A DNA stretch of 64,000 nucleotides from Bdellovibrio sp. ZAP7 (lineage in GTDB: Bacteria; Bdellovibrionota; Bdellovibrionia; Bdellovibrionales; Bdellovibrionaceae): NCBI RefSeq assembly GCF_006874645.1, contig NZ_CP030082.1, forward strand, positions 992,001 through 1,056,000, written 5' to 3'. Shown piece after piece: positions 27,867 through 36,759 of this stretch. The position numbers were made by a program, and so were the translations under genes. Within the stretch, counting starts at the first letter, position 1, and every line of letters starts with the position of its first letter. The notes beneath the pieces were generated by a model. It was given only the letters and a program-made list of their open reading frames with translations. It was not told the origin of the DNA and searched no databases.

Positions 27867-28793
27867 ATGGAGAACAAAGTAATCTTAGCAGCAGATGATC
27901 TTTCAAGTAGATCAAAAGCGTCGAACACGCGCTCTGATATAATTAGAGATCTATCTGCTGAAATCGCAAGACGTTTGAGGCTGCCCCTTGGTATTGTATA
28001 CGTGTCATTATCCAAACAGGGTGAATATTCTCCTCAGTTAATTGCTCAAGTGAAACGACAAGACCGTGAAGCGATACAAAAGCTAAAAAAACAAATGTCC
28101 TACTATTCCGTAAAAACAAAAGTCGATACCGTTCTCGGTGACCCCGTGGAAATGATTCTGAAAAGAGCTGATCTTAAAAGTACAGAACTGCTGGTGATCG
28201 GGGCTCAATGGAAACGCGGAATCCAAAAAATATTGATCGGGAGTGTGTCTGAGGAAATCCTGAGGAAAGCTTCCTGCCCAGTATTGATCGTGGGTCCAGA
28301 GGTGGTTAGAAATGATTATGAAATTCCGATTGAGGATCCACTCAGGATCCTGATGCTCACCGATCTTTCACCTGCATCGACTGGCGCTGAAGACTACGCC
28401 AATTTTCTTGCAAAACGAATGAAGGCTGATTTGACGATCTGTTACTCTTGGGGGCATCGCATGTACGAACTCAAGGAGGCCTTGGCGTCGAGAAAGCTCT
28501 CAAATCTGAAGTTAGCGATTCACTCAATGAATACGAGAAGAAGAATTGAAAAATTGCTGAACGATAAAGTTAAGACTGCCGAAAAAATGGGAATCAATGT
28601 TCAAGGACTTCTTTTGAGTCAGCAAAAAAGTTTAGAGAGGGTGATTGCATCAGATGGTGATCAAATGGCTGACTTGATTGTCGTCGGTTCACATTCAAGA
28701 TCTCGAGTTACTAAAGCATTTATCGGAAGCACTACAAGAAAACTTATCCTGGAATCTCCTGTGCCAATACTGGTTGTAAGATCAAATCGGTAA
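27867..28793 (+). CDS. Double-domain universal stress protein
   Basis: 308 residues and a paralogue of the product starting at 25689. The first UspA domain ends GAQWKRGIQKILIGSVSEE ... PVLIVG, the second GSHSRSRVTKAFIGSTTRK ... PILVV. The first domain has lost a clean ATP-loop Gly pattern, while the second keeps it. The promoter region is very AT-rich and the start has no strong ribosome site. It is part of the stress island. Confidence 0.88.
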   Translation: MENKVILAADDLSSRSKASNTRSDIIRDLSAEIARRLRLPLGIVYVSLSKQGEYSPQLIAQVKRQDREAIQKLKKQMSYYSVKTKVDTVLGDPVEMILKRADLKSTELLVIGAQWKRGIQKILIGSVSEEILRKASCPVLIVGPEVVRNDYEIPIEDPLRILMLTDLSPASTGAEDYANFLAKRMKADLTICYSWGHRMYELKEALASRKLSNLKLAIHSMNTRRRIEKLLNDKVKTAEKMGINVQGLLLSQQKSLERVIASDGDQMADLIVVGSHSRSRVTKAFIGSTTRKLILESPVPILVVRSNR

Positions 28794-28807
28794 AACTCAC
28801 GATCTAT

Positions 28808-29356
28808 TTATAGTTGTTTTGTTCGAATTTCTGAAAGTTCTCTTTCAACATCTTCAACTTCTTTTTCAATAGAGGAAAGGGCTGGAGATATAAGTGTCGT
28901 TACTAGAAATGCCATGTATGACCAAACGAAGAATGTACCAAAAAACATAAGTGCGATTGCTGTAACCTTTCCAACCTGTGTCTCTGGAACCCACGGAATA
29001 AACCCAATTGTTGTCACGATGCTGGTACTCCACATTAGACAGTCGATAAAATTTGGGTGGTTTGAGCCGAATGATTCTGAATAGTAGATGAGAACTGCAC
29101 CAAGTACTATCATGATATTTCCGGCCAAAGTTAGGATCCAGAACAGTGGGTGGCTTATCATGGCCGTAAAGCGTGTGATATATATCTTTTTCCTGTGTTT
29201 GTGCTTAGGCACTCTTCTTTTTGAGCTGGAATGAGGTTTCGATAAGACAAGTTTCATAAGCATCTCATGAGTTATCAGTCGTCTTGGTATTCTTATAGCA
29301 AACACTATTCCTTTCGTATTGAATTCAGGAGAGATTCGTGAAAACGGCTGCGCCAT
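28808..29356 (-). CDS. Two-TM ion channel with TTIGF filter
   Basis: 182 residues. A basic N-terminal region is followed by a first membrane helix (LFWILTLAGNIMIVLGAVLIYY), a pore loop TSIVTTIGFIPW that resembles the potassium selectivity filter TxGYG, a second helix (GKVTAIALMFFGTFFVWSYMAF) and a C-terminal coiled coil (EKEVEDVERELSEI). This is the KcsA-like two-helix plan. The filter is TIGF in place of TVGYG, so selectivity may be relaxed. There is no RCK domain. It probably sets membrane potential in stress. Confidence 0.7.
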   Translation of the reverse strand: MAQPFSRISPEFNTKGIVFAIRIPRRLITHEMLMKLVLSKPHSSSKRRVPKHKHRKKIYITRFTAMISHPLFWILTLAGNIMIVLGAVLIYYSESFGSNHPNFIDCLMWSTSIVTTIGFIPWVPETQVGKVTAIALMFFGTFFVWSYMAFLVTTLISPALSSIEKEVEDVERELSEIRTKQL

Positions 29357-29489
29357 TTTGGCCCGGTCTGAGAGACAGAATGTCTTATCTGTTATAAATG
29401 TTGGAGGCCACTTTAAAAATAAGTAAGACCACTTCGCGGGGCTAGAGAACTATAATTGGTTTAATTGACAGTGAAATGAGGTTTATAAA

Positions 29490-29852
29490 ATGGCATATAA
29501 GAATATATTTGTTGGAAAATTTGTCACCGGAGTTGCGGTGTCCATCATTCTAACGTCCCATCTTGCTTTTGCAAAAGATGTGTTCCTGGATGTCAGGACT
29601 TCGGAAGAATTTTCTCAAGGGCATATACCCAATGCCATAAATATTGATGTTCTTAAGTCGGACTTTAGTAGCAAAGTTTCAGAATTGAATCGCAATGATG
29701 TGTATAAAGTTTATTGCAAAAGCGGAAAACGTGCAAAAAAGGCCGTCATGATAATGCACGACTTAAAATTCAAAAATTTAGATAATTTGGGAAGCTATGA
29801 AGATGCGCAAGTATACTTCAAGAAGTCGCAAGATGCCGCCGGTACGCCATAG
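29490..29852 (+). CDS. Periplasmic rhodanese-domain protein
   Basis: 120 residues with a signal peptide ending in HLAFAKD. A single rhodanese domain follows: DVRTSEEFSQGHIPNA, then the active-site loop YCKSGKRAKKA with the catalytic Cys. Small periplasmic rhodaneses (PspE-like) carry sulfur or respond to envelope stress. The 3' end overlaps the start region of the following lipoprotein gene. Confidence 0.85.
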   Translation: MAYKNIFVGKFVTGVAVSIILTSHLAFAKDVFLDVRTSEEFSQGHIPNAINIDVLKSDFSSKVSELNRNDVYKVYCKSGKRAKKAVMIMHDLKFKNLDNLGSYEDAQVYFKKSQDAAGTP

Positions 29853-30417
29853 TATTGTTTTGGTATTGATTGCAATTTCTCTCACGGCCTGTGGTCACAG
29901 GGGCGTCAGTTTAGGCATGTACAAGCGGGAAGAAATTGTTCGAAGTAACTATCTGATCGATAATACATCAACTTATGAACTCGGGTTTACCTCGGATGAG
30001 TTTTCTGGGTTGCTCGCTAGCTCCTTTCCCATTTATTTGAAATCCGGTATTTCGTTATTGCAACGGAATTTTTCGTACCATGATCAAAACTATAATACAG
30101 GAAGTGGAAATATTTCTGCCCAGTTGATTAAAGGAACAATCGGTATGGACTTAATGTTTTCACGGCGCTTCTTCTTTTCCGCGTTAGTGGCTGGTGAAGT
30201 GCTCATTCACGAAAGTGAAAATAATATGCTTGGTTACGACCAGTCTGAATTTCTTTTGGGGAGTGAGGTGGGAGTGAAACTGCAGGAATCAACATACTTG
30301 TCTTTTTATGTCGGGTCTAACTGGGTTGATTTATTCTCTCAGACACGAGTGCCCATTGAGGTGGGTTTGATATTCAAGTATTTCTTTGTCGACGTCGATC
30401 ATAGAAATAAACTTTAA
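29833..30417 (+). CDS. Lipoprotein with probable small beta-barrel
   Basis: About 194 residues from the ATG at 29833; an ATG at 29797 would lengthen the N-terminus by 12. The signal peptide HSIVLVLIAISLTAC ends in a LTAC lipobox. The mature chain alternates hydrophobic and polar residues (GTIGMDLMFSRRFFFSALVAGEVL, EVGVKLQESTYLSFYVGSNW) and ends in FKYFFVDV, suggesting an eight-stranded outer-membrane-type barrel. It is unrecognised at family level. It overlaps the rhodanese gene and sits 13 bases before the GAF kinase gene, so it is probably one operon with both. Confidence 0.6.
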   Translation: MPPVRHSIVLVLIAISLTACGHRGVSLGMYKREEIVRSNYLIDNTSTYELGFTSDEFSGLLASSFPIYLKSGISLLQRNFSYHDQNYNTGSGNISAQLIKGTIGMDLMFSRRFFFSALVAGEVLIHESENNMLGYDQSEFLLGSEVGVKLQESTYLSFYVGSNWVDLFSQTRVPIEVGLIFKYFFVDVDHRNKL

Positions 30418-30430
30418 GGAGTGCTGATCT

Positions 30431-31696
30431 ATGGAGCCGCTTGCTGTGGAAAGTATGAATGGTGCGAATATTTTGCTGGGCAAGATAGTTCAAGAAATTA
30501 ATACTAAAATGGGATCGGGGTGTCCATTTGATCAAATACTTGAATCTCTCTTTGATTCACTCATTATATTAATTCCATTTGATAGAATTGGCATTGCATT
30601 GGTGGATGCTGAGGCGAAATCGATTCGATTAGAATGGGTAAAGTCTCGAATAAGTGTCAACTCTATCAAGCGGGGCTACTCGGCTAATCTTGAGGGAAGC
30701 AGTTTAAAACGGATTATAGAAACAGGGGAGCCGCGGATCATAAATGATTTGCGCGAGTATGCTGCCGTAAATAATCAATCTGCTTCGACGAAATTGATAT
30801 TAAAGGACGGGATGCTTTCCAATTTAACCTGTCCTTTAAGATCCGATAATAAAGCAATTGGAGTGGTTTTCTTTTCAAGTCGCGATCCCGACACCTATCG
30901 GGACGCCCATATTCAAGTATTCAAATCTATCGCTGATGAGCTTTCCGTTGTCGTGGAGCAGGCGAAGCTAAAGGACTATTTCACTGAAATTAGAAAACGT
31001 GATCTAGCGTTGTCCAAAATTATTCATGATATAAGGTCCCCCGTCAGTGTTATTGAGGGATATCTTGAATTAGCGTCTGAAGAGGAATGGTACGATTCTT
31101 TACCTGTAAAGTTTAAAGATATTTGCTCAATTTTAAAACGAAATACCAGTTCCATACTCAGTTTGTTGGATGAATTAAGAGAGTATTCATTGGTATCCAT
31201 CCCTAAAGGTAGTCTGACGCCATTGAGTTTAGGTGAGGTTGCGCTGAATGATTTTTGTATTGATATTTCAGCTGTTGGCGAAATACTCGCGGCGACCAAG
31301 GATATTTCGTTTGAGACAGATTTGTCCGAAGGTTTGCCCCCCGTCATCACGATTGATCGGAATCGAATGCAGCGCGTGCTTGAAAATCTGATTACAAATT
31401 CAATCAAATTTTCCAAAAGAGGCACCAAAATCACTTTTTCAGTTTGGTCCCATGATGACCGAATTTACTTCTCGATAGCCGACGAAGGTTTGGGAATACG
31501 CACCGATGAACTACCGAAACTTTTCACTGATTTTGGAAAGACCAGCACCCTGCCCAGCGAAGGCGAGAAAAGTTCTGGGTTGGGCTTGGCGATTGTTAAA
31601 AACATTATAGAGCAACACAGTGGCCAGATATCCGTCGAAAGTAGTGTGGGACGCGGATCTACATTTACATTTTGGTTGCCTTTGGGAAGACCGTGA
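30431..31696 (+). CDS. GAF-domain sensor histidine kinase
   Basis: 421 residues and cytosolic, with no membrane segment. Residues ~35-175 are a GAF domain. The dimerisation domain follows with the phosphoacceptor H199 in KIIHDIRSP, and the HATPase domain has N-box NLITNSIKFSK, GLGIRTDE and SSGLGLAIV motifs. The ribosome site is AAGGAGTG. No response regulator gene is next to it. The nearest regulator is the sigma-54 activator at 34155, which lacks a receiver. The P-type ATPase start overlaps its stop (GTGA). In mycobacteria the GAF kinases DosS and DosT control a very similar gene set, so redox, oxygen or NO sensing is a reasonable guess. Confidence 0.9.
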   Translation: MEPLAVESMNGANILLGKIVQEINTKMGSGCPFDQILESLFDSLIILIPFDRIGIALVDAEAKSIRLEWVKSRISVNSIKRGYSANLEGSSLKRIIETGEPRIINDLREYAAVNNQSASTKLILKDGMLSNLTCPLRSDNKAIGVVFFSSRDPDTYRDAHIQVFKSIADELSVVVEQAKLKDYFTEIRKRDLALSKIIHDIRSPVSVIEGYLELASEEEWYDSLPVKFKDICSILKRNTSSILSLLDELREYSLVSIPKGSLTPLSLGEVALNDFCIDISAVGEILAATKDISFETDLSEGLPPVITIDRNRMQRVLENLITNSIKFSKRGTKITFSVWSHDDRIYFSIADEGLGIRTDELPKLFTDFGKTSTLPSEGEKSSGLGLAIVKNIIEQHSGQISVESSVGRGSTFTFWLPLGRP

Positions 31697-34167
31697 GAAC
31701 GGTAATTTCTGTAATTGCATTAAAAGGACTGCCATTGTCCAGCGAAGGGCTTCGAAGCGATCAGGTGATTGTACAACAGAACCGCTTTGGAAGGAACGAA
31801 TTCACCAATAGCTCAAAGGCTCGTTGGTGGCAGATTCTTTGGGGGTCAGTTAAGGATCCGATGATATTACTGTTGTTTGTAACCGGAACAATTTTTCTTT
31901 CGGTTGGTAATCGTCATGAGGCAATCACTCTTTATTTGGCGATTTTGCCTCTTTTATTGATGGATCTGTATTTACATCGCCGTACTGAACTATCAACTGA
32001 AGATTTAAAAAATAAAATCGGTAAGATTGCTTCGGTAATCAGAGACAACAAAGCTCGCGAAATTAATTGCGATGAATTAGTGCCCGGAGATCTTATTTTA
32101 TTAAAGACCGGTGACGTTTTACCAGCGGACGGATACCTGGAATCTTCCGAAAGTATACTGCTCAATGAATCGGTTCTGACAGGAGAATCCCTACCAGTTA
32201 GTAAAGTGTCGTTGCCTACGTTGCCGACAATTTTGAACGATGATCAGATGTCCATTGATTCTGCTTGCCTTGTGTATGCCGGGACACGGGTGATGCGCGG
32301 AAAAGGCATCCTAAGGTTGTATAGAACTGGTTCTCATACTGAGTATGGAATGATCATCCAATCTTTATCGAGCGTTCCAAAAGAACGAACGGCATTGCAA
32401 AAAAGTATATCTGATTTGGTGAAGGTTCTTACCATAGCGGGCTTATGTGGTTGTGTCGTTCTTGGTTTGATTCGGCTGTTTCAAGGTGACAGTATAGCCA
32501 ATGCTTTACTAAGCGCTGCAATTTTTGCAGTGGCTGCGATGCCAGAGGAATTTCCGATCGTGTTTTCATTTTTTTTAGGAGTCGGGGTGTATCGGCTTGC
32601 AAAGAAAAAAGCCTTGGTTAAGAGAGCTGTCACCGTTGAAAGCATTGGTAGAGTTCAATGTATATGTACCGACAAAACCGGAACAATGACCTCCGGTGAG
32701 TTGACACTCAGCGAGATTGTTCCCTCACAGGGTTTTTCGAGACAGGAACTTTTAGAAGCTGCGGCGAGCGCGTCGGAAGAACATCCGGTGGATCCCGTTG
32801 ATGTCGTAATTTCAATAGCGTTCGGAAAAGATCACCTAAAAAAAATTAAAGTCTTTCCATTTACAGAAATGCGGAAAAAGGAAACTGCAATCTGTAAATC
32901 GGCTGAGGATCAAGTCATGGGCTTCAGCAAAGGAGCTCCCGAGGTCATCTTTAAACAGTGTGAACTAACCGAGGCTGATCTACTGTACTGGCGGAATCTC
33001 ATTTCCAAATATTCTAATATGGGTATGAAAGTTCTAGCCTGCGCTCGCAAGGCGAAAGTTTCAGATCGAGAGATTGAGACGGAGCCCGTGAATGGATTTT
33101 CGTTGTTGGGTATTCTAGGGTTTTCTGATCCTTTGCGTCCGGGTGTTAAAAATGCGATCGAATTCTGCCAAAAAAATCGAATCAAGGTACTCATGCTTAC
33201 TGGCGATCACCCAGGTACCGCTTTGGCAATCGCTTCCCAGGCGGGGATGGGAAACGAAAACCCCAAAGTACTGACTTTCGAGGATCGTCCTGAGTTGTGG
33301 AGCGAGCAAGGGATACTCGACCAGGCCTCCGAGCTTTTAGAATACGATGTCATAGCAAGGTGCAATCCACTTCATAAATTGTGGATTGTTCGTTCTCTCA
33401 GGACGCATTTTTCGGTCGTAGCGGTGACGGGTGATGGTGTAAACGATGTTCCAGCAATTCAACAAGCAGATATTGGAATAGCAATGGGCCAACGGGGCGT
33501 ACAATCTGCCAGAGACGTGGCCTCTATCGTCTTAGCCGATGACAACTTCGTGACTATCATTAATGCGATACAAGAGGGAAAACAACTATTAAAAAACCTG
33601 AATTCCAGTTTTGAATATTTATTGTTGATGCAGGTCCCACTGGTGCTCGGCGCTTTGATAATTCCGATGATGGGACAACCGCTGCTTTTTTTACCAGTTC
33701 ATTTAGTTTGGTTAGAGCTAATCCTTCATCCAACATCATTGTTGGGTTTTCAGATGGATGTATCTAAATCAAAAAAGTTCCAAGAAAGTGACTTTTTCAA
33801 TAAAAAACAACTATTCGCTATTTCCCTTAAGGGATTACTAGTGTGTGTTTTTATGTCTTCAAACTTCTTTCTCGCTCTAGGGGAGAACAAAGGGGTCGGG
33901 TATGCAAGAGCCAACGCCTTACTGGTGCTAATATTGGCTGGCATTTCTTATCATCTATTTAAAACAAGGCTTTCGACGAGGGCGAGCTTTAGTATTTTTT
34001 TGTTAAACAGTGTTGTGACCGTTGCGATTTTTCAGGTTTCTTATTTTGCAACATTTCTATCGGTAGATGTCCTCAGTTTTTCTGACTGGGTAAGGGCATC
34101 TCTTATGGTAATTCTCTCGATCTCAATATCTGAATTAGTGATAAAAACGTGGAACTATAATTCATGA
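31693..34167 (+). CDS. P-type cation-transporting ATPase
   Basis: 824 residues from GTG at 31693, which overlaps the kinase stop as GTGA; an upstream TTG is less likely. The actuator motif TGES (163-166), phosphorylation site D327 in DKTGTMTSG, TGDHP and the hinge GDGVNDVP are all present. The ion-site helix reads MPEEFP, where Ca2+ ATPases have PEGL. There is no N-terminal heavy-metal domain, so it belongs near the P2 Ca2+/Mg2+-type pumps, like mycobacterial CtpF. The ion is not determined. Its end overlaps the opposing activator gene by 13 bases. Confidence 0.9.
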   Translation: MRTVISVIALKGLPLSSEGLRSDQVIVQQNRFGRNEFTNSSKARWWQILWGSVKDPMILLLFVTGTIFLSVGNRHEAITLYLAILPLLLMDLYLHRRTELSTEDLKNKIGKIASVIRDNKAREINCDELVPGDLILLKTGDVLPADGYLESSESILLNESVLTGESLPVSKVSLPTLPTILNDDQMSIDSACLVYAGTRVMRGKGILRLYRTGSHTEYGMIIQSLSSVPKERTALQKSISDLVKVLTIAGLCGCVVLGLIRLFQGDSIANALLSAAIFAVAAMPEEFPIVFSFFLGVGVYRLAKKKALVKRAVTVESIGRVQCICTDKTGTMTSGELTLSEIVPSQGFSRQELLEAAASASEEHPVDPVDVVISIAFGKDHLKKIKVFPFTEMRKKETAICKSAEDQVMGFSKGAPEVIFKQCELTEADLLYWRNLISKYSNMGMKVLACARKAKVSDREIETEPVNGFSLLGILGFSDPLRPGVKNAIEFCQKNRIKVLMLTGDHPGTALAIASQAGMGNENPKVLTFEDRPELWSEQGILDQASELLEYDVIARCNPLHKLWIVRSLRTHFSVVAVTGDGVNDVPAIQQADIGIAMGQRGVQSARDVASIVLADDNFVTIINAIQEGKQLLKNLNSSFEYLLLMQVPLVLGALIIPMMGQPLLFLPVHLVWLELILHPTSLLGFQMDVSKSKKFQESDFFNKKQLFAISLKGLLVCVFMSSNFFLALGENKGVGYARANALLVLILAGISYHLFKTRLSTRASFSIFLLNSVVTVAIFQVSYFATFLSVDVLSFSDWVRASLMVILSISISELVIKTWNYNS

Positions 34168-35108
34168 GACTTTTGATTTAGAAGCCGGGAAATCGTTCTG
34201 CGACTGATGCCCAATATTTCTGCCGCTCTGCCTTGGTGGAGATTCACCGAAGCTAATACATACCGAATATAATTTTCCTCCAGATCGGATAAGGTCGGAA
34301 AATTTCTAAAATAATTAAATTGTTGAAAATCTTCCCTTTCTTCAAAGCTGGGAAGATCGCCTTTTTCTATTTTTGTTTTATTCAGATTGAACACGATTGT
34401 GCGTTCGATAAAGTTTTCAAGCTCTCGAATGTTTCCGGGCCAAGAGTGCGACTTTAATTCGATCACGGCGTTTTCGCTAAAACTTAGATCCTCCGTAAGG
34501 GCGTATTTTTTGCTAAACTTTTTAGTAAACCCTTCAATTAAATCCGGAATATCATCTCGGCGCTGACGCAGCGGGGGGAGAGAAATGGGGATAACATTAA
34601 GCCGATAATACAGGTCCTCCCTAAACTTGGCATTTTTTATTTCGGTCTTTAGATTCTTATGGGTGGCAGCGATGATCGTGAAGTCTACTTTGTGTTCAAA
34701 TGGGGAACCAATGGGCCGTACGCTTCGTTCCTGAATTACTCGTAAGAGTTTAGACTGAAGATGAAAAGGCATGTCACCTATTTCATCCAAAAAAACCGTT
34801 CCTCCGCGCACCGACTCAAAAATTCCCTTGTGATCACAAACTGCGCCCGTAAAAGCTCCTTTACGATGGCCAAAAAATTCTGATTCTAGAAGAGCTTCGG
34901 GGATTGCGGAACAATTGATAGCAAGTAAGGGTTTCGATGCCCTTGGGCTTAATCGATGAATATATCTTGCTAGCATTTCTTTGCCAGTACCACTTTCACC
35001 TTGGATAAGTATATTTGCATCGGTGGAAGCTATTCTGGGCAATGATCTTAATAGGTCCCGAATCAAGGGATGATGAGATCTAAAATCTGACGATGACAGT
35101 TGGTTCAC
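34155..35108 (-). CDS. Sigma-54-dependent activator without sensory domain
   Basis: 317 residues starting at a GTG with a GGAGG ribosome site. The AAA+ domain has Walker A GESGTGKE (37-44), the sigma-54 contact loop GAFTGA (84-89) and Walker B VFLDEIGD. The C-terminus is a Fis-type helix-turn-helix (GRAAEILGISRRTISRLL). There is no receiver, GAF or PAS domain before the AAA+ module, so it may act constitutively or be controlled by a partner, as PspF is. It sits next to hsp20, whose promoter has a sigma-54 element. The likely regulon is the surrounding stress island. Confidence 0.92.
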   Translation of the reverse strand: MNQLSSSDFRSHHPLIRDLLRSLPRIASTDANILIQGESGTGKEMLARYIHRLSPRASKPLLAINCSAIPEALLESEFFGHRKGAFTGAVCDHKGIFESVRGGTVFLDEIGDMPFHLQSKLLRVIQERSVRPIGSPFEHKVDFTIIAATHKNLKTEIKNAKFREDLYYRLNVIPISLPPLRQRRDDIPDLIEGFTKKFSKKYALTEDLSFSENAVIELKSHSWPGNIRELENFIERTIVFNLNKTKIEKGDLPSFEEREDFQQFNYFRNFPTLSDLEENYIRYVLASVNLHQGRAAEILGISRRTISRLLNQKSHEL

Positions 35109-35126
35109 ACAGCCTCCGATCCCATG

Positions 35127-35184
35127 AAGTTACAACTTATATTTGAAAGAATAGTAAGACAGTAACTTCTTCTTTGGGAGTTAC
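35127..35184. repeat. Three GTAACTT/AAGTTAC half-sites upstream of the activator
   Basis: AAGTTAC (35127-35133), GTAACTT (35162-35168) and AGTTAC (35179-35184) lie between the activator and hsp20 genes. The last two face each other as an inverted repeat. They could be the upstream binding sites of the Fis-type domain, and they lie more than 600 bases from the hsp20 promoter. Confidence 0.35.
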
Positions 35185-35263
35185 ATTTGAGATGTGGACT
35201 TGTCTGCGGATCGTTGTTTGTCCTAAGCGAGTCTTTTGACACGAACATCTTAAGTGAAACACA

Positions 35264-35291
35264 AGCCCGCTTATGGAAGGTAAAGCGGGCT
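35264..35291 (-). terminator. Terminator after hsp20 gene
   Basis: AGCCCGCTT (35264-35272) pairs with AAGCGGGCT (35283-35291), a 9-bp GC-rich stem six bases past the hsp20 stop. The T-tract behind it is weak (TGTGTTTC). Confidence 0.55.
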
Positions 35292-35296
35292 ATATG

Positions 35297-35752
35297 TTAA
35301 TGCACGGGAATTTGTTTGAGCTTCGATGATTCAGTTTTTGGTACGATTAATGTCAGAACACCGTTTTCAAATTTTGCATCGATTTTTTTTTCATCTATTG
35401 TACCAGGGATTGTGAAACTACGCTGATAAGAACCATAGTGAATTTCTGAAAGATGCGTTCTTTTTGTGTCCTTTTTCTTTTCTTCTTTGCGCTCGGCAGA
35501 TACAGTGATTTGATTGTTATCTACTTCAACTTTTACCTGGTCTTTGTTCACCCCGGGCAGATCGAAAGTCATGATATACTGATTTTCTTCCTCTGCTAGA
35601 TCGCAAGAAGGGGAAAACTCGAAAGACCCAAGACCGCCATTGCGTTTCATATTCATCAATTCATTCATTAATCTGTCAAATGAATCGTCTATGTTCGACA
35701 AACCACGAAAGGGACTTCTGTTCTCAAACCATTTTTGTAAATTGCTGGCCAT
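35297..35752 (-). CDS. Hsp20/alpha-crystallin small heat-shock protein
   Basis: 151 residues. The alpha-crystallin domain spans ~45-140: SCDLAEEENQYIMTFDLPGV, then DNNQITVSAERKEE, and FENGVLTLIVPK with the IxV-like tail. It holds unfolding proteins in soluble form without ATP. The ribosome site GGAGG precedes the ATG. A -24/-12 sigma-54 promoter lies 40 to 55 bases upstream, which is unusual for a small heat-shock gene and ties it to the neighbouring activator. Confidence 0.95.
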   Translation of the reverse strand: MASNLQKWFENRSPFRGLSNIDDSFDRLMNELMNMKRNGGLGSFEFSPSCDLAEEENQYIMTFDLPGVNKDQVKVEVDNNQITVSAERKEEKKKDTKRTHLSEIHYGSYQRSFTIPGTIDEKKIDAKFENGVLTLIVPKTESSKLKQIPVH

Positions 35753-35791
35753 TTTTTTTCCTCCTGATGTGGGGTTTTAATCTGAATTGAA

Positions 35792-35807
35792 AGCAAGATT
35801 GATGCCA
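35792..35807 (-). promoter_or_regulatory. Sigma-54 (-24/-12) promoter of hsp20
   Basis: Minus-strand TGGCATCAATCTTGCT fits the consensus TGGCACGNNNNTTGCW at all core positions, with GG and GC separated by 10 bases. Transcription would begin near 35781, giving a ~29-base leader containing the GGAGG ribosome site. Confidence 0.75.
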
Positions 35808-35876
35808 CTAAGTTTCCTTAGGCGAGTTTGTAAATGCGCCAATCTTTCTCACCAAGCGGTGACGATATGTCTCAAT

Positions 35877-36758
35877 CTACTCAATTGATAATGGCTTTAA
35901 AGTTTTTCCTTCTGATACAAGATCATTTGGGAAATCCACAATAATGTCACCGGCAGCCAATCCTTCTGAAACGATGGCTTCGGTGGACGATTTTTTATCA
36001 ATCTGAATAATTTGAATGTGTGCTTTGTCTTTATCAACTTTGTAAACTGCCCAGGAATCTCCGACTTTAAAAAGCGCTGAATTGGGAACGATTAATGAGT
36101 TTTCTGTTTGTGATATTACAAAGCGGACTTCGACATGATAGTTATTTCCAAGAGTTCTAGGCGGAGGATTGACGAACTTCAAGTAGATGTTTGTTTTTTC
36201 TTCTTCGATTCCCAGTGCTGACAGTTTAACAAATCCTGCTCTGCTAACGCGACTAACTCGTGCATCGAATTTTCTATCCTGGCCTAAGCCATCTATGATC
36301 GCAGGTGTCCCTTCGGTTATACGAACAGCATCTGTAGTTAATACTTCAACCATTACTTCCAGACGGTCTGGGTTTAATATTTCAATGATAGGCTCTCCTC
36401 TATTGATGGGGCCAGGGGAGTCTCGATAGATTTTTGATACAACTCCGTCCATGGGGCTTTTAATGTCTTTTATTGCGTCCCATCTCAGAATACCTAAAGT
36501 CTGATTTTTTTTAACAGGGTCACCGACATTAAAAACTATAGGTTCAAGGTCTCCGTTCGCGAACGCCGTGACGACAATCTTATCGTTGGAACGCACCACC
36601 CCGTCGATTGTCAGTACATCTTGAAAGGTCGCTTTTTTGATCACGTGGTAATGAACCTCAAGAGGTTTTGTTCGAGTTAATATCCACAGGCAAAGTAGGG
36701 CGATGATCAAGAGAGTGGTATATACCAGCAAGCTGACATAGTTTGATTTCTTGTTCAT
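35877..36758 (-). CDS. HlyD/MacA-type periplasmic adaptor
   Basis: 293 residues. One N-terminal membrane helix (VSLLVYTTLLIIALLCLWIL) is followed by a lipoyl/barrel-sandwich domain (LTIDGVVRSNDKIVV ... MDGVVSKIYRDSPG) and a beta-barrel region. The coiled-coil hairpin is very short, so it may not reach a TolC-like protein. It begins one base after the permease stop, so it is the last gene of the ABC exporter operon. Confidence 0.85.
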   Translation of the reverse strand: MNKKSNYVSLLVYTTLLIIALLCLWILTRTKPLEVHYHVIKKATFQDVLTIDGVVRSNDKIVVTAFANGDLEPIVFNVGDPVKKNQTLGILRWDAIKDIKSPMDGVVSKIYRDSPGPINRGEPIIEILNPDRLEVMVEVLTTDAVRITEGTPAIIDGLGQDRKFDARVSRVSRAGFVKLSALGIEEEKTNIYLKFVNPPPRTLGNNYHVEVRFVISQTENSLIVPNSALFKVGDSWAVYKVDKDKAHIQIIQIDKKSSTEAIVSEGLAAGDIIVDFPNDLVSEGKTLKPLSIE

Positions 36759-36759
36759 G

